Part shown: piece by piece, positions 63,819 through 64,000 of the stretch
Layout: each line of letters begins with the position of its first letter
How positions within the stretch are numbered: the first letter of the stretch is position 1
Source of the DNA: Symsagittifera roscoffensis
Taxonomy: Eukaryota > Xenacoelomorpha > Acoela > Convolutidae
DNA: 64,000 nucleotides
NCBI RefSeq assembly: GCF_963678635.1
Contig: NC_087062.1
Coordinates: 20,631,789 to 20,695,788, forward strand
Reading direction: 5' to 3'
Program-made: the position numbers and the translations under genes
The notes under the pieces: generated by a model
What the model was told of the DNA's origin: nothing
The model's input: only the letters and a program-made list of their open reading frames with translations
Databases searched by the model: none

Positions 63819-64000
63819 GGACTCAAGGTTTTTGTTCTTAATCAAGATGAACCCCGCTGCTTCTCAGTCTAAAGTTCATTTATGATAATTTAGTATCTGT
63901 GAACACAAACAAAAATGCATAGAAAGGGCCAACGAACTCTTTCGAAACTTGACTCCGAAGTTACAAAGGTGCCTTCAGTTCGATTTTTGGGTAGTATTGA

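Larger units (their letters stand above)
62501..64000 (+). other. Intron of the RNF213-like gene, incomplete
   Basis: It begins at GTGAGT and runs to the window end. No further exon of the gene can be recognised. It carries the inverted-repeat element at 62,594 and dispersed repeat copy 3 at 63,340. Confidence 0.5.

Noticed and set aside
1-64000. CRISPR array, rRNA genes or bacterial operons
   Set aside because: No regularly spaced identical repeats with unique spacers, no rRNA signatures, and the gene structure is eukaryotic.

Overview
This is nuclear DNA of an invertebrate-type metazoan that I cannot name further. It has canonical GT-AG splice signals with long T-rich tracts before AG, AT-rich introns, Ty3/gypsy and LINE retroelements, microsatellites, a decayed Arf-type GTPase and the start of a very large RNF213-like gene. 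Nothing looks bacterial: there are no operons, rRNAs or CRISPR arrays.

Layout. (1) 1-14,148 is visibly richer in G+C than the rest and holds one huge, broken Ty3/gypsy-class retroelement on the plus strand. It reads reverse transcriptase, RNase H, acidic linker, integrase, then a TARG1/OARD1-like macrodomain, a 535-bp non-coding spacer, and a run of open frames. These frames look like one former giant frame carrying an SGNH (GDSL) hydrolase module and a second, degenerate SGNH-like module. (2) 14,149-23,800 is AT-rich and gene-free. It includes a 210-bp tandem duplication, a dispersed repeat and a 3.4-kb cluster of microsatellite-cored direct and inverted repeats. (3) 23,828-23,865 is a good candidate first coding exon for the RNF213-like gene, about 34 kb upstream of its large exon and in compatible phase. 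(4) The proposed first intron (23,866-58,013) is full of nested mobile DNA. It holds a nearly intact 3.8-kb LINE (24,845-28,634, minus) flanked by a 12-bp target duplication and inserted inside an older LINE, a 3.1-kb segmental tandem duplication (31,658-38,007), a minus-strand Ty3/gypsy element with a tandemly duplicated gag (38,008-46,155), old arrays of roughly 160-bp units, and an Arf-like pseudogene (53,770-54,283). (5) 58,014-62,500 carries the RNF213-like coding exons: one very large exon and one short one. The gene runs off the right edge before its AAA+ and ubiquitin-ligase parts. A small inverted-repeat element lies in its next intron.

The host gene and the mobile elements do not work together; the elements appear to have expanded the intron. 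The most unusual biology is the left-hand retroelement, which joins a retroviral-type pol to a predicted ADP-ribose-binding or ADP-ribosyl-hydrolase domain and to esterase-like modules. All domain calls were made by reading motifs. No database search was run, and statements about resemblance to known families are from memory.
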